From Pempheris klunzingeri (lineage: Eukaryota; Chordata; Actinopteri; Acropomatiformes; Pempheridae): a stretch of 64,000 bases of DNA. The notes under the pieces were generated by a model. That model was not told the origin of the DNA. It saw only the letters and a program-made list of their open reading frames with translations, and did not search any database. Numbering within the stretch: position 1 is the first letter of the stretch; the number at the start of each line of letters is the position of its first letter. The position numbers were made by a program, and so were the translations under genes. Positions 1 through 19,343 of the stretch are shown here, one piece after another. Location of the stretch: positions 3,467,987 through 3,531,986 of the forward strand of contig NC_092013.1 in NCBI RefSeq assembly GCF_042242105.1, in the 5' to 3' direction.

Positions 1-54
1 AAGAGCGAGACTGGGAACTGGAAACTAATCCCACAGCTGCGAGGAGATGGCCCA

Positions 55-80
55 TGTGTGTGTGTGTGTGTGTGTGTGTG
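55..80. repeat. (TG)13 microsatellite
   Basis: Uninterrupted TG dinucleotides, continuing after one interruption to about position 90. Confidence 0.95.
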
Positions 81-2184
81 AGTGTGTGTGAGCCAGAGTA
101 AAAATTGTTGAAAACTCGCATGTGGTGCTCTCCCCTCATAATAAAATTCCTGCACCTTTCTTTTCAACAGTGTATCTCAATATCCACACTGAAGTAAAAT
201 CCTCTGTCTAAGAAACCATTGATTCTGCTCCGCCATTATTGTGGTTTGGTCACTTTCATGTTTCAGGAAGCAGCACACGCACGTCTCATTGTCCCCCTGC
301 AGTAATAATAACAGCAGCAAAAGTGTAAAAGCATTGCTGGAATGTCCTATTTCCTCAGTATGAATTCCTGCACCAACTTTATCCCTTGTGGCTTCCTGTA
401 GTGTGCTTTTGTAGATCTACTCGCTGTGGCGATAAAGAGGGCGTGTTAGCTAATACGTTTCCCCTCCACCAAATGGAACAATTTATCCTGAAAAACGCTA
501 CTGGGAAACGGTTTGTGTGTGCTGGCACAAATATAGCCAAGATACACAATGTCCTGAAAAAAAAAAAAAAAACAGACCAGTGTTGCCTTTCTGCTGTTTG
601 ATGGATGCAGGATGTTGCAACAGCACTGAGATAAACAGTAGCCTGTCGTAGAAATAAAGCACCAAGTGATAATCGGCTCACATGTAAAGAGTCCTCTGGG
701 AAATTAATTCTGTGTCAGCGATTAAGGAGGGAAGGGGAGCTGGGAGAGGGCAATGCCATTCTGTCAGTTAAAATCAGGAGCTAATATGTTTCACTTTTCT
801 TTCCCCTCCTCTGCCTCTTCCCTCTGTCTTCTCTCTCCCCTCGCCTTGATGTGCTGTAAACAGGCTAAAAAGGGCCCAGCTGTGTGGAGTTATTGTTGGT
901 GTCAGTAGGAAGTGCTGATAGCTTTTGCAGCTGAACAAAAGCTGGATGAGGGGAGTGGAGGGGCGCTCCAGACACTGTGGCTCCAGCCTAGATTCTCTCC
1001 CACAATCCCTGCACCGCACTCCCATTGTTCTGCCCACCCGGCCCTCCCTCCGCCCTGTCAGCTGCGACCTAGGACAGAGGGCAAAAAAAGAAAAGGGGGA
1101 GAGAAAAAAAAAAGAAAGTTTTTAAAAAAAGTTTTTACAGGCTACTGCAACAGCTCGAAGAAGAAACAGCCCCGGCGGTGGTTAACTTTGTTACAAGGCA
1201 GCACAGAAACACTGACGTTATCTTTAGTCGGCTGAAACATCTGTGCAGATATAAGCAGAGGCTCTTTAAATAGCATTTATATTAAAATCTGAAGAGGTCG
1301 AGCTGGTTTTCATTCCTTTGAGACAACGCAAATTCATTTAAGACTCGATGGCAGACATCAGTCTGTGCAATTACCAGAATATGAGTAATATTGCAAAGAA
1401 AATGCATGTGTTTATAAAGGATTATATGTGGCAGATCATAGTCCAATACAAGAGGCTGATATGTAGCCACAACATGTGACTTTACACGGTGCAACTATGC
1501 ACTTTTACTCAAGTACTTCAGTACAACTTTGAGCTATTTCACCTGATTCTTTCTATCTTATTGCTGCTTTGCATTTCTTCTTCGTTGCGTTGCAGGGGGG
1601 CAAATGTACTTTTTACTTTAATTTAATTCACAGCAACAGTTACAAGTTACTTTACAAAGTCTGATTTTCCACATAAAATATCATTGATGTGTAAATCTTG
1701 ACCTGCAGAATAACAAACAGGAAAACTAGATTCACATTCAGCCATGTAAAATACAGGCTACATGTTAATCGATCAGCAATAATAACCCAATAATCTATTA
1801 AACAATGTGACTGATGGGGGCCACCGTCCTGCTGAAGTACTCTTTGTACTTTAAGAACATGTTGCTGAGTATGTTACTACAGGAGCTGCAGTAATGTTGG
1901 AGTATTATTTTTTAATAAATGTAGTAAATAAAATAACATAAACACATATTTTAAATGCACTTTCTCTTTCTTTGTTATCCCCTAAAACTGCATCTTGACT
2001 AAATGAGTGTGCTGCATGTTGCAGCTCTCTCTGTTTGACACAATGGACTGTCATCACTGGCAGTAGCAGAGGGAGTGAATGAAATAAAACTCTGTTTCAT
2101 CCACGGGGACGTACAGTAGTCGGCTGGGTGGAGGAATGCAACAGTTGTTTGTGTTGAAATGCGGTAATGACACGAAGCCGAGTC

Positions 2185-2209
2185 GAGCCGAGCCGAGCCG
2201 AGCCGAGCC
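2185..2209. repeat. (GAGCC)5 pentamer repeat
   Basis: Five exact GAGCC units in a CpG-rich block upstream of id1. Open frames across it read as Arg/Leu/Gly/Ser-rich simple repeats and are not genes. Confidence 0.9.
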
Positions 2210-2430
2210 TCCTCTGCAGCCAGGGCGGCTGACGGCGGCGGCTCTGCAGGTGCGCAGGGCGGTAATCTCTCCCCCCCCCACCCCCGCTGCGTGGAGGTGA
2301 TAAATGGAGGACAAAAAGCTCCGGAGCCGGTTTGTTCTCAGGGCTCCGCGCGCCTCGCAGGTGAATGGAGGAGTGCGGGAGCGCGAGAGAACCTCTTCTT
2401 GTTTGGCGTCTCCATGGAGACCGCCCGAGC

Positions 2431-2436
2431 GGCGCC
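2431..2436. promoter_or_regulatory. GGCGCC palindrome (Smad-type GC site), upstream copy
   Basis: GGCGCC lies within 70 bp of a CRE and of a second GGCGCC that has a spaced GTCT. GGCGCC palindromes are the Smad1/5-binding core of the mammalian ID1 BMP-response region. That this copy works in the same way is inferred from position and clustering. Confidence 0.5.
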
Positions 2437-2469
2437 AGGCTGACAGGCGTCAAGGCTCGGATGAATGGG

Positions 2470-2477
2470 TGACGTCA
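2470..2477. promoter_or_regulatory. Full palindromic CRE (TGACGTCA)
   Basis: An exact consensus site for ATF/CREB dimers, 8 bp before the spaced Smad-type element at 2485-2499 and about 0.9 kb upstream of the id1 TATA box. ATF/CREB input next to Smad sites is known for mammalian ID1; use here is inferred. Confidence 0.6.
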
Positions 2478-2484
2478 CCGCGCT

Positions 2485-2499
2485 GGCGCCTGCCAGTCT
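2485..2499 (+). promoter_or_regulatory. BMP-response-like element GGCGCC-N5-GTCT
   Basis: GGCGCC at 2485-2490 is followed after exactly five bases by GTCT at 2496-2499. This is the Smad1/5 plus Smad4 arrangement with five-base spacing described for BMP-induced enhancers such as that of ID1. The distance to the id1 TATA box (about 0.9 kb) resembles that in mammals. The motif is seen; its activity is inferred. Confidence 0.65.
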
Positions 2500-2603
2500 G
2501 CTCGGGCTTGTTTGGACAATCTGGGGGGAAGATTCAGAGCGGAGCGATGCGATGCACACAAGGCTGAGCACACAGTGCAGGAACATGTGAAGGAATCCGT
2601 GAA

Positions 2604-2604
<1 letters not shown>

Positions 2605-2643
<39 letters not shown>
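2605..2643. repeat. (CTG)13 trinucleotide repeat
   Basis: Thirteen uninterrupted CTG units. The minus-strand open frame through it reads as polyglutamine but has no family resemblance and no splice or promoter context, so it is treated as non-coding. Confidence 0.95.
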
Positions 2644-2644
<1 letters not shown>

Positions 2645-3273
2645 GCACCCTTCAGCAGAAAAGAGAGTCTGTGCTGCATAAAGAGAGCTTTGACTTTAAA
2701 AAGCAGGGACTTTTTTGTGTGTGCTGTGTCCAGGGAGAGGTGGTTTGGGAATGACTGCGCGGCATATTTTGTGAAACAATCAACAATCTGTCCTCGAACA
2801 GTAATGTTATTAAACTAATGCTCTAATAAGCGGCTAATCCTTTTAGTGGCTGCATTCCGCACAACAAACCTCATCATGCCGAAGTAATTACAGTTAACAA
2901 AAAAAGTGAATCTTTTCCCAGAATTGTTTGGCCTCTCTGTGTCATCAATTGTCTTTACTTTACTGTACTATTGTCATCCACATCTGCAGCGCCATCGACA
3001 ATTGTGAGAGGCAAATCTAGGGCACTGTGGCAGCCTAATTATCATTAGCCATTCATCCTATTCACCCCTTCCCATCCCACACACATTCTCACAGCACATA
3101 CTCAAGGCATTCAACAGCCCCTGACTGTCCCCAGGCAATCTACACCTGCAGAGTCCCCAAGCCATGGACAGCTGGATTCCCACATATTACCCATAAAAGA
3201 CACACATTTGTTTCCATTTGTAACGCCATCCCTCAAACAGATTGTAAATCCCGATAACCAGCCGAGCGCAGTC

Positions 3274-3278
3274 ATTGG
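3274..3278 (-). promoter_or_regulatory. Inverted CCAAT box, distal (id1 promoter)
   Basis: ATTGG on the plus strand, 107 bp before the TATA box. With the second copy at 3328 it forms an NF-Y-type pair 54 bp apart, a common arrangement in proliferative-gene promoters. Confidence 0.6.
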
Positions 3279-3327
3279 CTGAGCGCGCTGTTGTGGACCG
3301 ACCCTTCAATACAAACGCAGGCGTCTC

Positions 3328-3332
3328 ATTGG
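3328..3332 (-). promoter_or_regulatory. Inverted CCAAT box, proximal (id1 promoter)
   Basis: ATTGG on the plus strand, 53 bp before the TATA box. A GC box (about 3360-3372) lies between it and the TATA box. Confidence 0.65.
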
Positions 3333-3384
3333 TTTGCTGTCTTCAAACAGGACGGCTGAGGCCCGCCCCCGGCTCCCTCTCCGC

Positions 3385-3390
3385 TATAAA
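3385..3390 (+). promoter_or_regulatory. id1: id1 TATA box
   Basis: TATAAA lies 139 bp before the id1 ATG, after a GC box and two inverted CCAAT boxes. This predicts transcription starting near 3415 and a 5' UTR of about 115 bases with no intron. A TATA promoter fits the immediate-early behaviour of ID genes. Confidence 0.85.
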
Positions 3391-3528
3391 GCCGAGGAGG
3401 TTTGCCCATGTGGATGTTGCAAACTGTCAACATTACCTTACCAACGTCTCTAAGAGGAGGATAAAGCCTCGCTGCCGAGCTAACCTTTCCGTCATCTTTG
3501 GAAACTACACCTCCTTACACTACTCAAG

Positions 3529-3891
3529 ATGAAGGTTGTCGGATCTACCTGCGCCCTGAAGAGCAAGGTCGGCGGCGAGGACATGGTGCGCTGCCTGTCC
3601 GAGCAGAGCCTGACCATCTCCAAGTGCAAGATCCCGCTGCTGGACGAGCAGATGACCGTCTTTCTCCAGGACATGAACAGCTGCTACAGCAAGCTGAAGG
3701 AGCTCGTGCCCACCCTGCCCACCAACAAGAAGGCCAGCAAAGTGGAGATCCTGCAGCACGTCATCGACTACATCTGGGACCTGCAGGTCGAGCTGGACGA
3801 GCCGGAGAAGAGCCGTCAGCTCTCCAGCGGCAGCGTCGCCCGCACGCCGCTCACCACCCTGAACGCAGAGCTCGCAAGCATCGCAGTTGAG
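3529..3891 (+). CDS. id1: id1 coding exon 1
   Basis: Codons 1-121, including the whole HLH. The donor is GAG|GTAAAC in phase 0. No other ATG precedes this one within the predicted 5' UTR downstream of the TATA box except out of the HLH frame. Without splicing the frame stays open to a stop at 4062-4064. Confidence 0.96.
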
Positions 3892-4164
3892 GTAAACATC
3901 TCTTCAGATATACTGCAGAATGAATCTCAGAGTAGCTCAGTGTCTCACGGTGCGACACACACCGCTGTAACATACGTTTTTGAACGCCAGCACACGTGCG
4001 TAAAATGTGCCAAGTCCGTGCGTAAAAGTTGTCTTTTACGCACGGACACGCTGGATTGCCTGTGACAGCTTACCATCCGTGTAACGCAGATGTACTAATC
4101 AACCTTCTCTCTCTCTCTCTCCCCGCAGAACGGATGCTCAGATGACAGGATTATGTGCCGTTAA
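3529..4164 (+). CDS. id1: Id1, inhibitor of DNA binding 1 (HLH protein)
   Basis: Id proteins carry a helix-loop-helix without a basic region. They dimerise with E proteins and tissue bHLH factors in the nucleus and keep them off DNA, which delays differentiation. Exons 3529-3891 and 4129-4164 join in phase 0 to give 132 codons. Residues about 40-95 hold the HLH (DMNSCYSKLKELVP, then KVEILQHVIDYIWDLQ), and no Arg/Lys-rich basic stretch precedes it. The VRCLSEQS segment and the tail ending DDRIMCR are typical of Id1. Human ID1 is 155 aa; the difference is mainly a shorter N-terminus. The intron follows the HLH exon, leaving 11 codons in exon 2, as in mammals. The promoter has TATA, CCAAT and GC boxes, with a BMP-response-like module upstream. 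Its neighbour ncoa3 is convergent. Id3 is the main alternative, but the N-terminal MKVVGSTC and the tail favour Id1. Confidence 0.96.
4014..4047. repeat. Perfect 15-bp inverted repeat (hairpin) in the id1 intron
   Basis: Arms 4014-4028 and 4033-4047 are exact reverse complements around a 4-base loop. A third copy of GTGCGTAAAA lies just upstream at about 3996-4005. It is transcribed with id1 and lies 82 bases before the acceptor. Confidence 0.9.
4129..4164 (+). CDS. id1: id1 coding exon 2 (last)
   Basis: The acceptor follows a CT-rich tract and CCCCGCAG. Eleven codons (NGCSDDRIMCR) and TAA complete the conserved Id1 C-terminus; the DDRIxCR ending matches mammalian ID1. Confidence 0.95.
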   Translation, partial: NGCSDDRIMCR

Positions 4165-4255
4165 GAGCTCGTGGAGCATCGCACCATCACCCCACAGCGA
4201 GCACCGCAAAAAGAAAAACGAACAAGGCTACGTGATGTGACTTCTCGAACACGTC

Positions 4256-4261
4256 AATAAA
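4256..4261 (+). terminator. id1: Proximal poly(A) signal AATAAA of id1
   Basis: Canonical hexamer 92 bases after the id1 stop. It could give a short 3' UTR, but the better GU-rich downstream context belongs to the site at 4670. Confidence 0.45.
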
Positions 4262-4669
4262 AAACCTTGAACTGTGTAGGGACGTTTCAAACTCCCAGTG
4301 ATAGAAAAATAACGTTGTGTGGACATCCTCCGGCGGCGAGGATTTCTGTCACTCAAGGCTCTCGATTCATCAGAGGGCCCTGAGAGAGGAAGAAGACCGG
4401 TGGTGTCCAGATATAGACTGGGTTAGCCGGGGGACCAAGACAAGTTCAGTGCAACCAGCGTCGCTCGTTGCTTGTAGAGTTTCTGAAGAAAGCTAATGTT
4501 TCTGTTACGCTCTTTGTATCTTGTGTAAATCATATAGAGAATTCAACATTTTGTAAAAGGAAAAAAAGTAAATTTCTCAGATTCCTGAGCGACAAACTGT
4601 ATTGTATATTACAATGCCTCATTATGTGAAAGATATTGTTTTCTTACAATGTACCTTATTGGTGTTTTT

Positions 4670-4675
4670 ATTAAA
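4670..4675 (+). terminator. id1: Distal poly(A) signal ATTAAA of id1
   Basis: The common ATTAAA variant is followed at about 4703-4730 by a GU-rich stretch, so cleavage near 4690 is likely. This gives a 3' UTR of about 0.5 kb that is AU-rich, as expected for a short-lived mRNA. Confidence 0.65.
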
Positions 4676-5640
4676 ACAAGACAATTATTTTTGAACAAGA
4701 ATCCCTCTGAGTCGTTGTGTGTCGAAGGTGTTGGATCACATCATACACATGTGGAGTTTCAGTGACATATTTACACATTGCAGAACCAGAGTTTTGGGGA
4801 AAAAAGGCACATTTTAGGCTGATATCTCCTTTTTTTCCACTGTAGAATGGTAGCAGGCCTGCTCCTGATCATATGTGGGGTTTATCTTATTGCTGACTGG
4901 AGTGCCGAGGAGGTGTAAAGTGGTTGTCAGTAAAAAAAAAAAAAAAAAAGTGTTACACCTACAAGAAGCTATTAAGTCATTCAGGTAACATAAAACCAAA
5001 GCTAGTGGCCAACATAATGGCTCATAGCCAGTTAAATTGGTAATTTGCCTCTCTATGGGTCATTAGCGTATCACATTACAGGAGGAAGTCTCACTTTAAA
5101 GTCGTCAAATCTGAGGATCTAAGATATAAAGTTAAAAATAAATTCATCCACGTGTATTTTAACAAAAAAAACAAAAAACAAAATGATGTCAGATGGTTTA
5201 TTGGGAGAGAAAAATGAAATAAATAAGATAAAGAAATTTGCCTCCCTGCGTAAAAGCTCCATTTAAATGTGGTGTTTCAATATGTTATCGTGTAAATCAG
5301 CAGGCTCTCCCGGCACTGCAGGGGTTAAACTGGCTTTGGCGAGGCGATTCGTTATAAGATTTATTCTGTCTCCCTGGTGCAATGTTTTTCCCATTTCCCT
5401 GCGGTGCGATGCGCACAGCTGCAGCCCCGGCGTGGCCAGTGTGTGATTGTGTTTGTGTGATAGCTTTGTGCCAAGGGCAGGGGAGGGCGGCGGGGCCCAG
5501 ACTGAGCGGCGCCTCGGCACACCTGGGGAAGTTCAGGTTAAATAGCTCCACATTCCTCAACACACAGCTGATTGAAACATTAACAAACAGTAATCCACGG
5601 GCCAGGCCGCAGATGGGCCGGGAACCGCGCCAACACTCAG

Positions 5641-5657
5641 AGAGAGAGAGAGGGAGA

Positions 5658-5690
<33 letters not shown>
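5641..5690. repeat. (GA)n microsatellite
   Basis: GA-rich run with two GGGA interruptions. It creates Ser-Leu and Arg-Glu repeat frames that are not genes. Confidence 0.95.
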
Positions 5691-5692
<2 letters not shown>

Positions 5693-6072
5693 CCTCTCGG
5701 GTAGATTCCCACAGTACAGTCCTATGTTATACATTTGCTATTAATATATACACTTCTTTTTTTAACTTTCTTTCTTTTTTTTTTTTTTCCTCTGCTCTGT
5801 TCGAGCTGTTAGAAAAATGTCCACAAGTAGTCAAAGAGGATTATTTAACACGTGATTCCTTAATGTTTTTTTTCTTCTTTATGTGGAAAATAGTCATTTG
5901 TAAATCTCTAATCACTTATAGTCTAATTATCTATCTTTAAATCCCTCTTACGTAATCTGCCTGAGCTGTGGAGAAAATGAAGACCAGGCTCATTGTGGCC
6001 TCCACAATGAGGTTTTATTACCATTAAATCCAATTAGGTGTGTGTCTCGGGTTTTACATGTGCCTCATTGCT

Positions 6073-6101
6073 AATTATTATTATTATTATTATTATTATT
6101 T
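6073..6101. repeat. (ATT)n microsatellite
   Basis: About nine ATT units in intergenic sequence; the reading frames through it are artefactual poly-Ile. Confidence 0.95.
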
Positions 6102-6211
6102 TAATCCCCCAGTCTGTAACCGTGGATCCAGCCCCTTCCTCCGTCTCTCTTGTAGGTAGCACCCCCATGTGGGCATGGCCCGAGCTGCTGTGGCTGTGGG
6201 GCGGTAGTAGA

Positions 6212-6232
6212 CAGCAGCGCCCCCCTCTGGTG
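6212..6232 (-). promoter_or_regulatory. CTCF-like motif (candidate insulator)
   Basis: On the minus strand it reads CACCAGAGGGGGGCGCTG, the CTCF core with one extra G. It lies between the 3' ends of id1 and ncoa3, where a boundary is plausible. Only the motif is seen. Confidence 0.4.
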
Positions 6233-7873
6233 ATACCCCAGCAGAGAGAGAAAGGATTATTGATTATTCCTGCTCTGAACTGAAGCACACTTTAGAGATA
6301 CATTTCCATATAATGATATTTCACACCTGCACTGCTGCAGCACTCCTCATCTCAGAAGGAGGCATCGTCCTTTTTACTCCACTGCACTCGTCACATTTGC
6401 CGATTGGGAGTTTAGATAAAAATAAAACACGCTAATCTTTTAAAACACAACGCGTCGTTAAAGATTAAATCAACCATTTTGTCTTGTGGTGTTTACTTGT
6501 GGCTCCTTGGCCTGATTTCCCTTCTAAACTTATCAGATGGTTTCATTGAAGTAACTGAATAGCAGAACTTTTCTTTCATTGTTTTTTCTTCTATCCAGCT
6601 CTATTAATCATTTCACAACCTTCTAGATTTATCTAGTCACTCTTAGGACATAAGATAAATCTTAAACTAGTTAAGACTAATGCAGCCTTAACCAGCTACA
6701 GCTCATATGTCACATTTGCAGTGGAGTATTTTCAGTGTTTGTACCTCAGTATATTACATCTCCTCTCTGGTCTTTATATATACGGTTCTATGACTTATTC
6801 CTCCTTCAGAAAAACATTCTAGTTCCTCCTCCATCAGCGTGTGTGTTCACTGGTTTGGAAGTTACTGCACCGTACGGTCTAGACTTTGGATGGCACTTGT
6901 GTTTTCTACATTACAATACTAAGCGGGCTGTCTTAATGAAAATGAAAGCAGAGAATCTTTTCCTCTGACAGAAGAATATTAGATCTAAAAATGGGAATGG
7001 ATTAATCCTTCATCGGCTTCTTCCAATAACCTTCCAGCAGCAGCAGCAGCAGCCCTCGTCCATTTTGTTTGATCAGAGTGATTACTTTGTCGATGCAATA
7101 CGCCGGCTGATGTTTGCCATTACGGGAGTCACACTGCAGGAGTAAACTGCACGGATAATCAGAACGAGGGGATAATCAGAGAACCGGAGTCAAAGGTGTT
7201 TAAATAGAAATTTGTATTTACATCAATATCAACATCAACAGAAAACATCTGTAATATACATCCTGTAAAATGACAGCTTATCTTACCTCCAAACAAAGAA
7301 AAACAAAAACAAACCAAATGCTCTCTTGCCTCTTTTTGCACTTCATTCAAAACTCTACAAAGTTCCTTTTTCCTGAAGTAACAATCTGGACATTAAATGA
7401 AGTTGTTTCCTGAAAAATAGAAGAGATACTGATATGTCTTAAAGTGGATTTCATTCCATTGGTGTTTCTCTTTCACAGCAAAACATGCTTCGGTTTTTTT
7501 TTTTTTTTCTTCTTCTTCTTTTTTTTTTGTTTTTTCTCTCAGGATGTAAAAACGTTCTGTTGTGGGGTTGAGTTTCCAGTCACTCTCTGCACTGCACTGA
7601 TGGCTTCCCACTGCAGAACAACCGAGCCCCATGCCCTTTACGCTTACAGTACATCACCATCCTATGCTTTTAAAGATCAATGATATGTACCCATTTACCA
7701 TCAGACTATTATAAAACATACTGTAAAAAAATGTACACCAGAAACCTCAGAAACTATACAGAGATGTGGAAAAATATCTTTGGATTGCGCATGTTGAAAA
7801 GGTAGATTCAGCTAGTTGAGAATAACGGTCAAAAGAAGATGCTGTGAATAAAAATACACTCGACAGAGCTGGT

Positions 7874-7911
7874 GGGGGAGGAAGGGAAGGGAAGGGAGGG
7901 GAGAGGAGGGG
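7874..7911 (+). other. G-rich tract with G-quadruplex potential
   Basis: At least five runs of three or more G separated by 1-5 bases. ncoa3 is on the opposite strand, so its transcript would be C-rich here if it reaches this far. Confidence 0.6.
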
Positions 7912-8124
7912 AGGACACTGCAAGGACCAGGCTTGTTGGCGAGCTGAGGACAGCTCACCTCACACAGCACCCGACAAAATCATCTCAGTTTATATCAGCG
8001 ACGTCGCTTCTGCCACCTTCCAATCAAACCTCTGACTGTGCGAAAGCTCAAACCTTCAACTCTTCAGATACTCGTCACAAGTAAAAGTGCCTGGCTGAAA
8101 CACGAAGTACATGGCTTTTTGGAA

Positions 8125-8152
8125 AATAATAATAATAATAATAATAATAATA
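8125..8152. repeat. (AAT)n microsatellite followed by a poly(A) run
   Basis: About nine AAT units, then about 13 A at 8154-8166. Confidence 0.95.
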
Positions 8153-8631
8153 GAAAAAAAAAAAAATACAGCATTCAGAAAATGACAAACAAGGGAAGGA
8201 AAACCCAAACACGCCTGCAATATTTGCACAGGCATGAAAAAAGCAAATCAACCAAATCAGTATTGACCTATGGGACACAAAAATACAACCAGGTCTCATA
8301 CTTTGTGCAATAATTGGCCTTTAAAAAGCATGTTTGATATATTTTGTAGAATATTTACAATTCATATTCACAGAGGACATTTGAGACATCTAATACTGCA
8401 GTACCATTTGTTTGCTTATAACAGGGGTTATGATGCTCAGTTACAGTCTAAAGCATAGAGGCAAGAGTTATTGCTCCGATCTGCATAACATAGTAAACTG
8501 TGTGCTTATAGCTTCCAATGACTTAAAGAATGAGGCGCATCCAAAGGACAAGAAAGAAAACAGAAACCCATTGTTGTGAAGGCATTGAATCTCTAGTAAG
8601 GCTGTAATGATGAAGAAATATTGCATCAATC

Positions 8632-8637
8632 TTTATT
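8632..8637 (-). terminator. ncoa3: Candidate ncoa3 poly(A) signal
   Basis: TTTATT on the plus strand is AATAAA on the minus strand, 418 bases after the ncoa3 stop. Human NCOA3 has a much longer 3' UTR, so a more distal site may be the main one. Confidence 0.35.
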
Positions 8638-8751
8638 CCACGCAGAAGCCTCCTGGTAAAGTGCCGCCACAGCCAGTTGTACCGTCGTCCCGTTCTGCAG
8701 CCTGGCCGTGACACCGAATACTGCCCCGAAAGCTCCGGGTCGTTCACACGA

Positions 8752-8783
8752 ACACACACACACACACAACACACACACACACA
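8752..8783. repeat. (CA)n microsatellite, interrupted
   Basis: CA repeat with a single interruption in the probable ncoa3 3' UTR. Confidence 0.95.
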
Positions 8784-8929
8784 GCTGTTTTGTGTTCGTG
8801 CATCACCTTGACAGAGTTACAGTATGTGAGGCCTCAGGTAGGAACGAAGCCCAGCCCAAGTCTGTCGCCACTTCCTCCAAGATGAGCACCGTGTTGTGCC
8901 GAATCTCCTGCGGCATGTTGGAGAAGTCC

Positions 8930-8932
<3 letters not shown>

Positions 8933-8977
<45 letters not shown>
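8933..8977. repeat. (TG)22 microsatellite in the ncoa3 3' UTR
   Basis: About 22 uninterrupted TG units, starting 78 bases after the ncoa3 stop codon. On the transcript strand it is a CA repeat. Confidence 0.95.
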
Positions 8978-8979
<2 letters not shown>

Positions 8980-9054
8980 GTCCAGCACATGTCAGGGCTC
9001 AGACCGCTCTGCCACAGCTGAAAGGCTCCAGATTCTGCTGTCAGCCACGGGTCT

Positions 9055-19343
<10,289 letters not shown>

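Larger units (their letters stand above)
1..3270. other. Intergenic region upstream of id1
   Basis: No coding exon is supported here. The open frames seen are short, repeat-driven or unlike any protein. The stretch holds a TG microsatellite (55-80), a poly(A) run (557-572), a GC-rich block of about 2160-2560 with a GAGCC pentamer repeat and candidate enhancer sites, and a CTG repeat (2605-2643). From 1250 to 2040 I see only AT-rich single-copy-looking sequence. Confidence 0.6.
4690..7800. other. Region between id1 and ncoa3 (tail-to-tail)
   Basis: No exon is supported. It holds a poly(A) run (4933-4949), a 12-bp inverted repeat (5016-5064), a GA repeat (5641-5690), an ATT repeat (6073-6101) and a CTCF-like site (6212-6232). 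The 5260-5600 block is less AT-rich and could be a conserved element, but I cannot show that from one sequence. The ncoa3 3' end may reach into the upper part. Confidence 0.5.

Noticed and set aside
2338..2679. 113-codon minus-strand frame with a 13-Gln run upstream of id1
   Set aside because: The Gln run is only the CTG repeat; the rest has no family resemblance and no splice or promoter support.
5297..5734. 145-codon frame with Ser-Leu repeats
   Set aside because: Driven by the GA microsatellite; both strands are open, as expected for a dinucleotide repeat.
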